The position numbers and the translations under genes were made by a program. DNA of 64,000 bases from Gordonia polyisoprenivorans NBRC 16320 = JCM 10675 (GTDB lineage Bacteria > Actinomycetota > Actinomycetes > Mycobacteriales > Mycobacteriaceae), in contig NZ_BAEI01000039.1 of assembly GCF_000241325.1 (NCBI RefSeq), forward strand, positions 94,178 through 158,177, given 5' to 3'. Positions within the stretch are counted from its first letter, which is position 1; the number at the start of each line of letters is the position of its first letter. Positions 37,085 to 46,238 of the stretch are shown here, piece after piece. Below the pieces are notes generated by a model. The model worked only from the letters and a program-made list of their open reading frames with translations, made no database searches and was not told where the DNA came from.

Positions 37085-37857
37085 GTGACGGACTGTTGGC
37101 CGGCAAGGTCGTCGTCGTGTCGGGTGTCGGGCCCGGGCTCGGACGATCGATCTGCGTTCGTGCCGCGGCTGCCGGAGCGAGTGTGGTGCTCGCGGCTCGG
37201 ACCGAATCCAGGCTCAAGGAGGTGGCCGCCGAACTCGACACGCCCACGCTCGTCGTGCCGACCGACATCACCGACGACGACGCCGTCGACGCACTGGTGA
37301 GCGCCGCCGTCGGCGAATTCGGCGGTGTCGATGTGCTGGTGAACAACGCTTTCGCGTTGCCGTCGATGAAACCGTTGGCCCGCACCGACTTCGACCAGAT
37401 CAGCGCGAGTCTGGACCTGACCGTGCTCGGCACCCTGCGGGTGATCAAGGCGTTCACCGATTCGCTTGCCGAGAGGAACGGGTCGATCGTCAACATCAAC
37501 TCGATGGTGATCCGTCATTCCGAGCCCCGCTACGGCAGTTACAAGCTGGCGAAGTCGGCGATGCTCGCGATGTCGCAGACCCTGGCCACCGAGCTGGGGG
37601 ACAAGGGTATTCGGATCAACTCGGTGGCGCCCGGCTACATCTGGGACGACCAGCTGAAGTGGTACTTCGGCGAAGTGGCCAAGAAGTACGGCATCACCCC
37701 CGAGCAGGTTTACGAGCAGAGGGCGGGCCGCTCCGACCTACATCGCCTACCCGAGCCTGATGAGATCGCCGACGCGGTGGTCTTCCTCGCCTCGCCGATG
37801 GCCCGCGCCATCACCGGTCACACCCTCGACGTGAACTGCGGTGAATACCATGACTAG
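37081..37857 (+). CDS. Short-chain dehydrogenase in the hsa operon (Rv3530c-like)
   Basis: 258-residue classical SDR. GVGPGLGRS is the nucleotide motif, NNAF the structural motif, and a Ser followed by YKLAK the catalytic set. The ATG overlaps the stop of the DUF1214-like gene (ATGA). It lacks the extended loop of the mycofactocin-type SDRs at 16-18 kb, so it probably uses free NAD(P). A steroid-derived alcohol or ketone substrate is inferred from the operon only. Confidence 0.8.
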   Translation: MSDGLLAGKVVVVSGVGPGLGRSICVRAAAAGASVVLAARTESRLKEVAAELDTPTLVVPTDITDDDAVDALVSAAVGEFGGVDVLVNNAFALPSMKPLARTDFDQISASLDLTVLGTLRVIKAFTDSLAERNGSIVNINSMVIRHSEPRYGSYKLAKSAMLAMSQTLATELGDKGIRINSVAPGYIWDDQLKWYFGEVAKKYGITPEQVYEQRAGRSDLHRLPEPDEIADAVVFLASPMARAITGHTLDVNCGEYHD

Positions 37858-38992
37858 ATCGCCGCTGACGACCGTGGGTACCGTCGACGACCTCCACGAA
37901 TCAGCCATGCGGGCAACCGGTCTGGATGATTTCGGCGATGACGGGTACCGCGAGGCGCTGGCGATCCTGCTCACCTCGTACGCCGAAGAGGCCGGGCTCA
38001 CCGAACTCGGCAGCAAGATGTTCCGGTACTTCCTCAAGGGGGCGCTGGTGGCGCGGCTGCTGAGCGAGGCGTCGTGGAAGGCCAACCCCGGCTACGTCGA
38101 CGTGCCGATCACCCGGCCGATCTTCGTCACCGGGCTGCCGCGTACCGGGACCACCGCACTGCATCGGCTGCTCACCGCCGATCCCGCCCATCAGGGCCTC
38201 GAGATGTGGTTGTGCGACGTCCCGCAGCCGCGTCCGCCGCGCGAGACGTGGTCGGAAAACCCGGTGTTCACACAGATCAACGCGGGCTTCGCCCAACACC
38301 ACGTGGAGAACCCGGAGTTCCTGGGACTGCACTACATGGATGCGGCCGAAGTCGAGGAATGCTGGCAGTTGTTGCGGCAGAGCATGATGTCGATCTCCTA
38401 CGAGTCACTGGCGTACCTGCCCACTTATTCGCGCTGGCTCGCCGGCCAGGACTGGACGCCCGCGTACGCCCGACACAAACGCAACCTGCAGCTCATCGGC
38501 TCCAACGATCCCGAAAAGCGCTGGGTACTCAAGAATCCCAGCCACCTGTTCGCCTTGGATGCGCTGATGGCCACCTATCCCGATGCTCTGGTGATCCAGA
38601 CACATCGGGCGCCGGAAACGATCATCGCCTCCATGTGCAGCCTCGCCGAACATGCCACTCCGGGGTGGTCGACGACCTTCGTCGGCGAGCGGATTGGTGC
38701 CTCACAGCTCGAACTGTGGTCGCGTGGTCTGCGCGAATTCTCGAGTGCCCGACAGCGATACGACCCCGCACAGTTCGTCGACGTCGAGTTCGACGAATTG
38801 CGAGCAGACCCGTTCGGCGTCGTCGACCGCGTGTACGCGGCATTGGGGGCATCGGTGTCCGACGCGGCTCGAGCGGCGATGCGGGTGCTCGACGAGGAGA
38901 GCCGTTCGGGGGCGCGAGCACCCCGCCACACCTACCGGCTGGCCGACTACGGTCTCGACGAGGACACCGTGACAACCGCTTTCGCTTCCTGA
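37850..38992 (+). CDS. Sulfotransferase-like protein (Rv3529c-like)
   Basis: 380 residues from the ATG at 37850, which overlaps the SDR stop; a GTG at 37841 is the alternative. RPIFVTGLPRTGTTALHRLL (about 89-108) is the PAPS 5'-phosphosulfate loop of the sulfotransferase fold, and HRAPETIIASMCSL includes the likely 3'-phosphate contact. Steroid sulfation is chemically plausible but untested. The last 46 bp overlap the convergent wax ester synthase gene. It is the final gene of the hsaA operon. Confidence 0.8.
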   Translation: MTRSPLTTVGTVDDLHESAMRATGLDDFGDDGYREALAILLTSYAEEAGLTELGSKMFRYFLKGALVARLLSEASWKANPGYVDVPITRPIFVTGLPRTGTTALHRLLTADPAHQGLEMWLCDVPQPRPPRETWSENPVFTQINAGFAQHHVENPEFLGLHYMDAAEVEECWQLLRQSMMSISYESLAYLPTYSRWLAGQDWTPAYARHKRNLQLIGSNDPEKRWVLKNPSHLFALDALMATYPDALVIQTHRAPETIIASMCSLAEHATPGWSTTFVGERIGASQLELWSRGLREFSSARQRYDPAQFVDVEFDELRADPFGVVDRVYAALGASVSDAARAAMRVLDEESRSGARAPRHTYRLADYGLDEDTVTTAFAS

Positions 38993-40437
38993 TCGCTCGT
39001 ATCAGAGTGATCGATCACCGCCGTCAGGCGCCGGTCGGGTGGTTGGGGTCCGCGGGGGTGCAGCAGATCGGCGAGTGCTGTCCGCACGCATTCGGTGAAC
39101 AACCGGCTGTCGGTGACGGCCGCGGGATCGCAGTTCACGCCGAGGAAGACGCCGCCGGCGTAGGACATCAGTCCCACGTTGACCGCGGCCCCCGACTTGG
39201 GTGCGAACGGGATGAGCTTGGTGACCTTGGCGCCCGCGGTGTAGACCGGCATCGGTGGGCCGGGGACGTTCGTCGCGGCGACGTCGACCCCCTTCATCAA
39301 CGAACCCGCGATCGAGGTGGTCAGCGGGGCCGGCAATGAGGCGAGCAACTGGTAGACGATGGTCGAGGCGCGCAGTGCCGGATCGTGTTGGGCCCGCCGC
39401 ACCACGGGCTCGATCCGTCGGAGCAGACCACTGACGTCGGCCGGTTCGGCCGGCATCACGAAACGTGCGGGTACCCAATGATTCCCGGCTGCCTCGTCGG
39501 AGTCGGTCCGCACACTGACCGGCATGTTGACCCGGACTCGGCGCAATTGCTCGCCCAACGCGACGTGATAGTCGCGCAGCGCTGCGGTCACCACCGCCAG
39601 GAAACAGGTGTTGAGCGTGGTGTCATGCCGGCGTGCGGCGGACTTGAGGGCATCGAGAGGCACCTCCACCACCGAGAAGTCCACCGACAGTGAGCGATCC
39701 GACATCAAGGTGGACAGCGGACGGCCCTGGGGTGCGAGCATCCGAATCGTCGACGCCGCGGTGTCGACGGCCTGTCGGGTCACACCGACGGGGTTGGTGA
39801 CGGCGGTCCTGCCGGTCGAGAACGCCAGTCGTGCGAGCCGGGCGGCGTCGTAGGCGGCGGCGCGGACCTCGAACCCCACGGCCTGCTCGACCCGATGGAT
39901 CAGGCTCGACGGTTCGGCGGCCGGCACCGTCGGCATGTCTCCGGGTTCCGGGGCATCGCGGGAGAGGTCGAACAGCGAGGCAGCCATTGCCAGACCACCG
40001 ATGCCGTCGGTGATGCAGTGGTGGATCTTCACGATCAGCGCGGCCTGATCGTCGACGAGGCCGGTGATGATCGCGGCCTCCCACAGCGGGCGCGCACGAT
40101 CGAAGTCGGCCTCGCTCATTCGCTCTGCGAAGTCGAGGACCTCGGCGAGCGCCTCGCGTTCGCCTGGTGCGCGTCGCCACCGCAGGTGGAATCCGGCGTC
40201 GAAATGCGGGTCGACCTCCCAGCGTGGCGGAGCCAGCGACATCGGATTACCGACGGCCCGCTGACGTAGGCGCGGCTGCAATCGGGTCAGTCGTTCGGTG
40301 CGGTCGGTCACCAGCGCGAGATCAGGTGCGCGGTCGAGCATCGCGACCAGCGTGATCGACGACCGCAACAGCGGGTCGTCCTCGATGCCGAACATCACCG
40401 CGTCGAATGCGCCCATCCTGGGATCGAGGCCAACCAT
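38947..40437 (-). CDS. Wax ester synthase/diacylglycerol acyltransferase (WS/DGAT)
   Basis: 496 residues. The acyltransferase motif HHCITDG (H139-H140-xxx-D144-G145) is intact, and NVPGPPMPVYTAGAKV with FAPKSGAAVNVGLMSY near the C-terminus are WS/DGAT signatures. It makes triacylglycerol or wax esters from acyl-CoA, giving a sink for propionyl- and acetyl-CoA-derived fatty acids. Several paralogues per genome are usual. It has its own promoter region (40438-40528) shared divergently with the TMEM175-like gene. Confidence 0.88.
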   Translation of the reverse strand: MVGLDPRMGAFDAVMFGIEDDPLLRSSITLVAMLDRAPDLALVTDRTERLTRLQPRLRQRAVGNPMSLAPPRWEVDPHFDAGFHLRWRRAPGEREALAEVLDFAERMSEADFDRARPLWEAAIITGLVDDQAALIVKIHHCITDGIGGLAMAASLFDLSRDAPEPGDMPTVPAAEPSSLIHRVEQAVGFEVRAAAYDAARLARLAFSTGRTAVTNPVGVTRQAVDTAASTIRMLAPQGRPLSTLMSDRSLSVDFSVVEVPLDALKSAARRHDTTLNTCFLAVVTAALRDYHVALGEQLRRVRVNMPVSVRTDSDEAAGNHWVPARFVMPAEPADVSGLLRRIEPVVRRAQHDPALRASTIVYQLLASLPAPLTTSIAGSLMKGVDVAATNVPGPPMPVYTAGAKVTKLIPFAPKSGAAVNVGLMSYAGGVFLGVNCDPAAVTDSRLFTECVRTALADLLHPRGPQPPDRRLTAVIDHSDTSDQEAKAVVTVSSSRP

Positions 40438-40528
40438 GTGCGTATTGTGCGACAGGCATCCTCGCCGGTGCCACGGTTTGCGCGAGGTCGGCGATCATTG
40501 GCGGGGGATGACACCTAGGGTTGATCAC

Positions 40529-41164
40529 ATGTCCGAGAAGTACGAACGCCGTACCGACGACGGGTTCCGCCGACTGATCGCCTTCACCGACGCCGTTGTT
40601 GCGATCGCGTTGACGTTGCTCGTCCTGCCGCTCGTCGACATCATCCACGACGTCGCCCAGGACTCGACGGTGGGGCAGGTATTCGACGAGCATTCCGATG
40701 AGATCATCGGCTTCCTGATCAGTTTCGTCGTGATCTGGGTGCTGTGGCGCAACCACCACGGCACCTTCGAGTACTTCAAGACCTACGACCGGATGATCTT
40801 CAACCTTCATCTGCCGTGGCTGCTGACCATCGTGGTGCTGCCCTTCGTCACCGCGCTGATCAGTGGAAACACTCTCAAGGGAGCCAACGTCGTCTATATG
40901 GCGGTGCTGTGGCTGTCGATCGCGTCGGTGGTGGTGATGTCGATGTGGGGCCGTCGGCACCGCGAACTGCTCCACTCCGGCGACGACGTCGACGCCTGGC
41001 TTGCCCGGCTGCCCGACTTCGGCACCCCGATCCTGCTGACCGTCGCGATCGTGATCACGCTGGTGGTGCCGGGCTCGGGGCTGTACTCACTGCTCCTGTT
41101 GTTCGCCGTCGGCCCCGTCAACGCCGTGATCGAAAGGTGGGTCGGCCGGGGAAAACCCGCCTGA
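40529..41164 (+). CDS. TMEM175-like (DUF1211) potassium channel protein
   Basis: 211 residues with about six transmembrane helices in one repeat. The first helix begins RLIAFTDAVVAIALTLLVLPL, matching the FSD motif (F-T-D here) of bacterial TMEM175 channels (DUF1211), where it lines the pore. LWRNHHGTFEYFK follows helix 3. Assembly as a tetrameric potassium channel is known for relatives. The ATG at 40529 has AGGG eight bases before it; an ATG at 40508 is possible. Confidence 0.78.
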   Translation: MSEKYERRTDDGFRRLIAFTDAVVAIALTLLVLPLVDIIHDVAQDSTVGQVFDEHSDEIIGFLISFVVIWVLWRNHHGTFEYFKTYDRMIFNLHLPWLLTIVVLPFVTALISGNTLKGANVVYMAVLWLSIASVVVMSMWGRRHRELLHSGDDVDAWLARLPDFGTPILLTVAIVITLVVPGSGLYSLLLLFAVGPVNAVIERWVGRGKPA

Positions 41165-41170
41165 GCTGCA

Positions 41171-41202
41171 CCGGTCGTCGAGGTCTTCCCGGTCGTCGAG
41201 GT
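41171..41202. repeat. Two tandem 14-bp GC-rich repeats after the TMEM175-like gene
   Basis: CCGGTCGTCGAGGT occurs at 41171-41184 and 41189-41202 (18-bp period). A further CGAGG-AG-CCTCG palindrome follows around 41219-41230. No gene fits in 41165-41264. Similar GC-rich dispersed repeats are common in actinobacterial intergenic regions. Confidence 0.5.
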
Positions 41203-41264
41203 GTGACGAGCCGCTAGGCGAGGAGCCTCGAGACGCGGTGCGGTGGTGCTGGTTCTCAATCGGG

Positions 41265-41591
41265 TCACCGACCCGGATCATCCACCGGGTAGTCGTCGAA
41301 CACGGTCTTCCAGTACTGCTCCGGAAGCTCGACGCCGCGGCGGAGAACGATCGCCAGGCCGGTGGCCATGGCGATACCCAGAAGCCCCAGCCACAGGCCG
41401 CCGAGTGCGAGCGCCACGAGCGCGATGGTGTGCAACACCGGCCACCCGTCGAGCAGAAGAAGAATCGGCGCGAACAAGAGGCTCACCACGATGTAGGACG
41501 ACGAGCCGAAGCGGTCGCTGCGCATGATCATCCGCAGCCACCGTGGGACGTCGATGTCGGGCGAGGTGTCGGTGTCGGCGGTCGTGGTCAT
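41265..41591 (-). CDS. Small membrane protein (108 aa)
   Basis: 108 residues with two hydrophobic helices (YIVVSLLFAPILLLL and IALVALALGGLWLGLLGIA) between a charged N-terminus and a C-terminal tail ending in acidic residues. GAGAGGAG precedes the ATG. It diverges from the MmyB-like regulator gene 67 bp away, so it may be that regulator's target. No family recognised. Confidence 0.65.
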   Translation of the reverse strand: MTTTADTDTSPDIDVPRWLRMIMRSDRFGSSSYIVVSLLFAPILLLLDGWPVLHTIALVALALGGLWLGLLGIAMATGLAIVLRRGVELPEQYWKTVFDDYPVDDPGR

Positions 41592-41658
41592 ATCGAGCTC
41601 CTCTCGTCGGTTCCATTCCACTGTTCGCGGGGTTGCGTGGTCAATTACCTTGGAGGTC

Positions 41659-42465
41659 ATGTTTGCCACCACCGAGCCGGTACGGACGAGCGAATCAGAT
41701 CGTGCCGGAAAGATGCTGCGGGACTGGCGGCTTCGCAAGGGGCTCTCACAGCTCGCGCTCTCCTTGCAGGTCGGGATCAGCGCTCGGCATCTGAGTTTCG
41801 TCGAGACCGGGCGCTCGGTGCCCAGCACCGAGCTGATCGTTCATCTCGGAGAGCATCTGGAAATACCTCTGCGCGAACGCAATCGGATTCTCCTGGCGGC
41901 CGGTCATGCTCCGGTCTACTCCCATCATCGGCCCGACGACCCCGAGCTCGCGGTGGTGCGCAGTGAGCTGTCGCAGATGATCGCCGCTGTCGAGCCGGTG
42001 CCCGCGGTCATCTGCGACCGCCATTGGGGGCTGGTCGAAGCCAACGGGACGATCGCAGTGCTGCTCGACGGATGTGCGCCGCACCTGCTCGAACCGCCCG
42101 CCAACGTCCTACGGCTGACCCTGCATCCCGACGGTGTGGCCCCGCGGATCGCCAACCTCGCGACGATACGGAACCATCTGATCGGTCAGGTGCGTCGGCG
42201 TGCGGAGTGGACCGGGGATCGCGTCCTTGCCGATCTCGCCCGCGAACTATATGCGTACTCAAGCGATTCCGATGAGGAGTCCGAATCCGTGGACGACTCG
42301 GTCGTGGTGCCTCTGCGGCTGAGACATCCCGACGGCGAACTGAGTTTCTTCACCATGGCCGCCGCCTTGACCTCGGCCCGCGACGTCACGATCGACGAGT
42401 ACACCGTCGAGCTGTTCGCGCCGGCCGACGGTCGGACCCGAGAATTTCTCTACGGCAGTCGATGA
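41659..42465 (+). CDS. MmyB-like XRE-family transcriptional regulator
   Basis: 268 residues: an N-terminal Cro/C1 HTH (about 12-70, RDWRLRKGLSQLALSLQVGISARHLSFVETGRS) and a C-terminal MmyB-like ligand-binding domain (RHWGLVEANGTIAVLLDG, VPLRLRHPDGELSFFTM). MmyB-type domains bind fatty-acid-like ligands, and such regulators often control adjacent oxidoreductases or transporters. The divergent small membrane protein is the obvious target. TGGAGG lies very close (2 bases) to the ATG at 41659, so a short or leaderless message is possible. Confidence 0.82.
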   Translation: MFATTEPVRTSESDRAGKMLRDWRLRKGLSQLALSLQVGISARHLSFVETGRSVPSTELIVHLGEHLEIPLRERNRILLAAGHAPVYSHHRPDDPELAVVRSELSQMIAAVEPVPAVICDRHWGLVEANGTIAVLLDGCAPHLLEPPANVLRLTLHPDGVAPRIANLATIRNHLIGQVRRRAEWTGDRVLADLARELYAYSSDSDEESESVDDSVVVPLRLRHPDGELSFFTMAAALTSARDVTIDEYTVELFAPADGRTREFLYGSR

Positions 42466-42997
42466 TTTGCCGCAGAACCCCCGGTACTCACATCGGTGTC
42501 GATCGCAGCACGCCGTTGACGGTGGAGCCGAGTAGCTCGCTGAACCAGCAGGTGCCCAGCGTCAGTCCGGTCTCCACGACCCAAAGATCATCTGGCTCCA
42601 CGCGGAAACTCCTGCCGGCTCCTGCAGCGTGTCGACTACTGTAAGCGTCGTCGGACGATCCCGGGAGAAGGAAGCTGTGTCGGCAAGCAGCACGAAAGGG
42701 CGTGGTGGACCGTCCCATTCAATGTCCCTGAAGTCGCCAGCGGCAGTGCGGTCATAGCGTTCTTGGTCGCTGATGCAGTTCAGGGACAGCGTTATTGTCC
42801 ATCACTTCCCGGCAGTAAGACGTCCTTTTGCGCGTCCGAGCAGAGCTTCTTCCAGTCCGCGTCCGGCGTGGAAAGTCGACACGTAAGAGGACGGTCCTTC
42901 CATCGCTCGGAACCGTGATCGGCAAGTTTGTCTCCTGGGCGGTTCGACGATCGGTTGCTGGATGCTGTGCGATCCTCAGTTGGAGGCCACCGAGAGT
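42466..42997. other. 532-bp region without an intact gene
   Basis: Base composition is slightly lower in GC than the surroundings and codon bias is weak. The only coding-like signal is on the minus strand at about 42488-42801 (listed separately as a possible remnant). No tRNA, transposase or strong terminator seen. It separates the MmyB-like regulator from the end of the KstR2-box operon. Confidence 0.5.
42488..42801 (-). pseudogene. Possible degraded gene remnant
   Basis: The minus strand reads openly for 79 codons (42801 to 42562) with plausible protein sequence (FVLLADTASFSRDRPTTLTVVDTLQ) but no start codon; an in-frame stop precedes it. Near 42590-42610 the sense shifts into another frame (LWVVETGLTLGTCWFSELLG) that ends at 42488. 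This looks like a single gene with one frameshift and a lost 5' end. Family not recognised. Confidence 0.3.
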
Positions 42998-44101
42998 TCA
43001 GCCGCGCAACCGGTCCACCATGTCGGCAACGACCTCATGCGGTTGGCCGAACAGTTGGGAACTCGATTGAGCACGTTTGAAGTACAGCTGGATGGCGTGT
43101 TCCCAGGTGATGCCGATGCCCCCGTGGATCTGGATGGCGTCGCCGGCGACGCTCGCGTAGGCCTCCGAGCAGTGGACGCGGGCGGCCGCCGCGAGTTTCG
43201 CGGCGTCGGCCGAACCGGCGGCGAGTGCGTTGACCGCGGCGTGGGATATCGCCCGCGACGTCGCCACGAGCGCGTACATGTCGGCCATCCGGTGTTTGAG
43301 TGCCTGGAACGATCCGATGGCGCGGCCGAACTGGTTGCGCTCCTTGCTGTATCCGACGGTCAGGTCCAGAGCACGGGCGGCGCCACCGACCTGCTCCGCC
43401 GACATCAGAGCCCAGGCCGCGGTCCGGATCGTGTCGACGGTCCCGGCGCGGGCGGTGATCGTCTCGGCGGGCACGTCGTCGAAAGTGACCGACGCGAGCG
43501 GGCGTGTCGGGTCGAGTAGTGGTTGCGGAGTGATCGTCACGCCTTCGGCACGGGCATCGACGTCGTGGACGGTGAGTCCGGCGTCGGTGCCGGCGACGAC
43601 CAGCAAGTGATCGGCAGATTCCGCGTCGAGAACGTAATGGGCTGTGCCCGAGAGCAGTCCGGCCTCCGCGCGGACACCGGACGACGACCACCCCGACGGT
43701 GCCGCCCAACACAGCGCGACGATCGACGTCCCCGCGGCGATCGCGGGCAGCAACCGCGCCGAGGCCGCATCGTCACCGGCGGCCAGCAGCGCGGCGCTCG
43801 CGAGCGCCGCAGAGAACACCGGCACCACCGAAAGTGCGCCCCCGAGTTCCTCGAGCACCACTGCGGTCTCGACGAAGCTCGCCCCGGCACCACCGAACTC
43901 CTCGGGAATCGGCAGTGCCGCGACACCGATCTCGGTCGACAGCGTCTGCCACAACCCTCGGTCGATGCGTGGTGTTTCCGACATAGACGTACGCAGCGCG
44001 GCGGAACCACCCCGCTGCTTGAGCAACGCGGCGATCGACTCCCGCAAGGCCTCTCGCTCCTCGGTGGAGATGGATTCGCGCACAGTGGGTTCGGTGGTCA
44101 C
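42998..44101 (-). CDS. Acyl-CoA dehydrogenase, small subunit 2
   Basis: 367 residues with ACAD C-terminal signatures (GYSKERNQFGRAIGSFQALKHRMADM; GDAIQIHGGIGITWEHAIQLY). The N-terminal domain is short and the Glu-bearing helix seen in the first dehydrogenase of the operon is not clear here. The GTG at 44101 overlaps the preceding stop (GTGA), favouring it over an in-frame codon at 44146. It is the last gene of echA-fadE-fadE-fadE behind a KstR2-type box. Its FadE number is left open. Confidence 0.8.
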   Translation of the reverse strand: MTTEPTVRESISTEEREALRESIAALLKQRGGSAALRTSMSETPRIDRGLWQTLSTEIGVAALPIPEEFGGAGASFVETAVVLEELGGALSVVPVFSAALASAALLAAGDDAASARLLPAIAAGTSIVALCWAAPSGWSSSGVRAEAGLLSGTAHYVLDAESADHLLVVAGTDAGLTVHDVDARAEGVTITPQPLLDPTRPLASVTFDDVPAETITARAGTVDTIRTAAWALMSAEQVGGAARALDLTVGYSKERNQFGRAIGSFQALKHRMADMYALVATSRAISHAAVNALAAGSADAAKLAAAARVHCSEAYASVAGDAIQIHGGIGITWEHAIQLYFKRAQSSSQLFGQPHEVVADMVDRLRG

Positions 44102-45069
44102 AGCGTCTCCAGGATTCGCGTCCGATGCGCGGCGGGGGTACCCCACGCGCCGATCAGGGCGCGGGTCTTGGTCAGATACAGGGAGAGATCGTGCTCGGCG
44201 GTGTACCCGATCGCCCCGAGCACCTGCAGAGCATGACGCGACGCCAGGTACGCCGCATCGGCGGCGGCCACTTTCGCCGCGGAGATGTCGCGGCCCACGT
44301 CGGTGCCCTCCGGGGCTCCGCCCTCGACTCCGACGGCCGCGCCGTGAATCAGCGGCCGTGCCATCTCCAACGCAATGGCGACATCGGCAAGATGGTGCTT
44401 GACGGCCTGGAAGGAGCCGATGGCGCGGCCGAACTGCTTGCGTGCCACCGCGTACTCCGATGCGAGCGACAGCATCCGATCACCCAGACCGAGCAACTGG
44501 GCGGCGGTGGCCAGCGCGCCGAGATCGGCTGCGACAGTACCGTTCACCTCGGTGGCGACCGGGTCGGACGCGCTCACCTCGGAGACCGTGCGGGCCGGGT
44601 CCACCGTGCGGTGGGTGGCGGTGATCTGCGCCGTGGACAAGATGCCATCGGCAAGGAGGTACACCTGTGACGCGGCGTCGGCATCGGCGGCGCGAGGCGC
44701 CCACGGCGCCGCCGCCACCGACACCAGCTGACCCCCGGCAATGGCGCCGAGGTCGTCGGCGGCATCGGTGCCGGCGAGCAGAGTCGGTGCGACGGCCACT
44801 GTTTCGGCCAGCGGGCCGGGGACGCCGTGCCGGCCCAAGACCTCGGCGACCACGACCATCTCCACCGCCCCCGCGCCGGCACCGCCGTGTTCGTCGTCGA
44901 TGAGCAGCCCGAAGACGCCGGTGTCGGCGAGTTGGCCGAAGACCTTGGCGGCCGGCGCCCGGTCGCCGGCGGCCCATGCGCGGGAGACGGCGGGACTGTC
45001 GGCCTTGGTCAGTAGCGCATCCACGCTGGAGGCGAGGTCGTTGTGGTATTCGGCGAGCAGGAAGTCCAT
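44098..45069 (-). CDS. Acyl-CoA dehydrogenase, small subunit 1
   Basis: 323 residues, shorter than typical ACADs (about 380). The flavin-contact helix EYAVARKQFGRAIGSFQAVKHHLADVAIAL and the LGAIGYTAEHDLSLYLTK end are visible; the middle beta-domain is reduced and no catalytic Glu is recognisable. It looks like a beta-type, non-catalytic subunit. It starts one base after the first fadE stop and overlaps the third gene by 4 bp, so all three are made together. Confidence 0.8.
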   Translation of the reverse strand: MDFLLAEYHNDLASSVDALLTKADSPAVSRAWAAGDRAPAAKVFGQLADTGVFGLLIDDEHGGAGAGAVEMVVVAEVLGRHGVPGPLAETVAVAPTLLAGTDAADDLGAIAGGQLVSVAAAPWAPRAADADAASQVYLLADGILSTAQITATHRTVDPARTVSEVSASDPVATEVNGTVAADLGALATAAQLLGLGDRMLSLASEYAVARKQFGRAIGSFQAVKHHLADVAIALEMARPLIHGAAVGVEGGAPEGTDVGRDISAAKVAAADAAYLASRHALQVLGAIGYTAEHDLSLYLTKTRALIGAWGTPAAHRTRILETL

Positions 45070-45070
45070 G

Positions 45071-46237
45071 TCAGCGATCCCCCCGCGGTAGGCCGAGGAG
45101 TCGCTCGGCGATCACATTGCGTTGAATCTCGTTGGTGCCGGCATAGATCGGTCCCGACAGGGAGAACAGGTAACCGTCGAGCCACGCGTCGTCGAGTTCT
45201 GCGTCGGCGCCCTGTAGGTCCAGGGCGGTCTCGTGTGCTGCGATGTCCCACTGACTCCAGAACACCTTGTTGATCGACGACTCCAGGCCGAGCTGACCGC
45301 CGGCGGCGAGCCGGCTCACGGTCTGATACGTCGACAATTCATAAGCGCGGGAACCGATCCAGGCGTCCGCGACGCCCTTGTCGGTCGCCGCGGTCGGCGG
45401 AACACTGTCGCCACATGCCTTCCACAGTTCGACGAGCCGGTCGGTGGTTGCGAGGAACCGTCCGGGCGAGCGCAGCGACAGTCCGCGCTCGTTGGCTGCG
45501 GTGCTCATCGCCACCCGCCACCCGTTATCGACCTCGCCGATCACCCCCGATGCCGCGGGATCGGCCGGGTCATCGGGGACGAAAACGTCTTCGAGGAACA
45601 GTTCGGCGAAGCCGGGTTCGCCGTCGAGCTGGGCGATCGGACGCACCGTCACCCCGGCAGTACGCAGGTCGAACATGAAGTAGGTCAAGCCCTTATGGCG
45701 TTGCGCGGACTTGTCGGTCCGGAACAAGCCGAATGCGCGATCGGCGAAGGACGATCGGGAACTCCACGTCTTCTGGCCGTTGAGCAGCCAACCGCCGTCG
45801 GTGCGGGTGGCGCTCGAGCGCAATGATGCCAGGTCACTGCCGGCGTCGGGTTCGCTCCACGCCTGACCCCAGATGTCGTCGGCGCGTGCCATTCGCGGCA
45901 TGATCCGGGACAGCTGTTCGGGTGTCGCGTGCTCGAACAGGGTGGGCGCCAACAGGAAGATGCCGTTCTGGCTGACCCTTCCGGGTGCGCCGGAGCGGTA
46001 GTACTCTTCCTCGAAGATCAGCCAGTGCAGCAGCGGCTCGTCACGACCGCCGTACTCCTCGGGCCAGCTGACCACCGACATCCGGTCGGCCGCCATCGTT
46101 CGTTCCCACTCGCGATGTGCCTCGAAGCCCTCGGCGGTGTCCATCGACGGCAACGGCTCCGCGGGAACATGGTCGGCGAGCCAGCTGCGGATCTCCGCCC
46201 GAAATGCTTGTGCCGCATCGTCCAACAGATAGTCCAC
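45071..46237 (-). CDS. Acyl-CoA dehydrogenase, catalytic-type subunit
   Basis: 388 residues, a complete ACAD: the flavin loop QAWSEPDAGSDLASLRSSA, NGQKTWSSRSSFADRAF, and STAANERGLSLRSPGRF, whose NER Glu is placed like the FadE29-type catalytic base. It ends YAGTNEIQRNVIAERLLGLPRG. It is one base from the echA stop. The echA-fadE-fadE order recalls echA13-fadE17-fadE18 of M. tuberculosis, but here a third dehydrogenase gene is present; equivalence is not established. Confidence 0.82.
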   Translation of the reverse strand: MDYLLDDAAQAFRAEIRSWLADHVPAEPLPSMDTAEGFEAHREWERTMAADRMSVVSWPEEYGGRDEPLLHWLIFEEEYYRSGAPGRVSQNGIFLLAPTLFEHATPEQLSRIMPRMARADDIWGQAWSEPDAGSDLASLRSSATRTDGGWLLNGQKTWSSRSSFADRAFGLFRTDKSAQRHKGLTYFMFDLRTAGVTVRPIAQLDGEPGFAELFLEDVFVPDDPADPAASGVIGEVDNGWRVAMSTAANERGLSLRSPGRFLATTDRLVELWKACGDSVPPTAATDKGVADAWIGSRAYELSTYQTVSRLAAGGQLGLESSINKVFWSQWDIAAHETALDLQGADAELDDAWLDGYLFSLSGPIYAGTNEIQRNVIAERLLGLPRGDR

Positions 46238-46238
46238 G

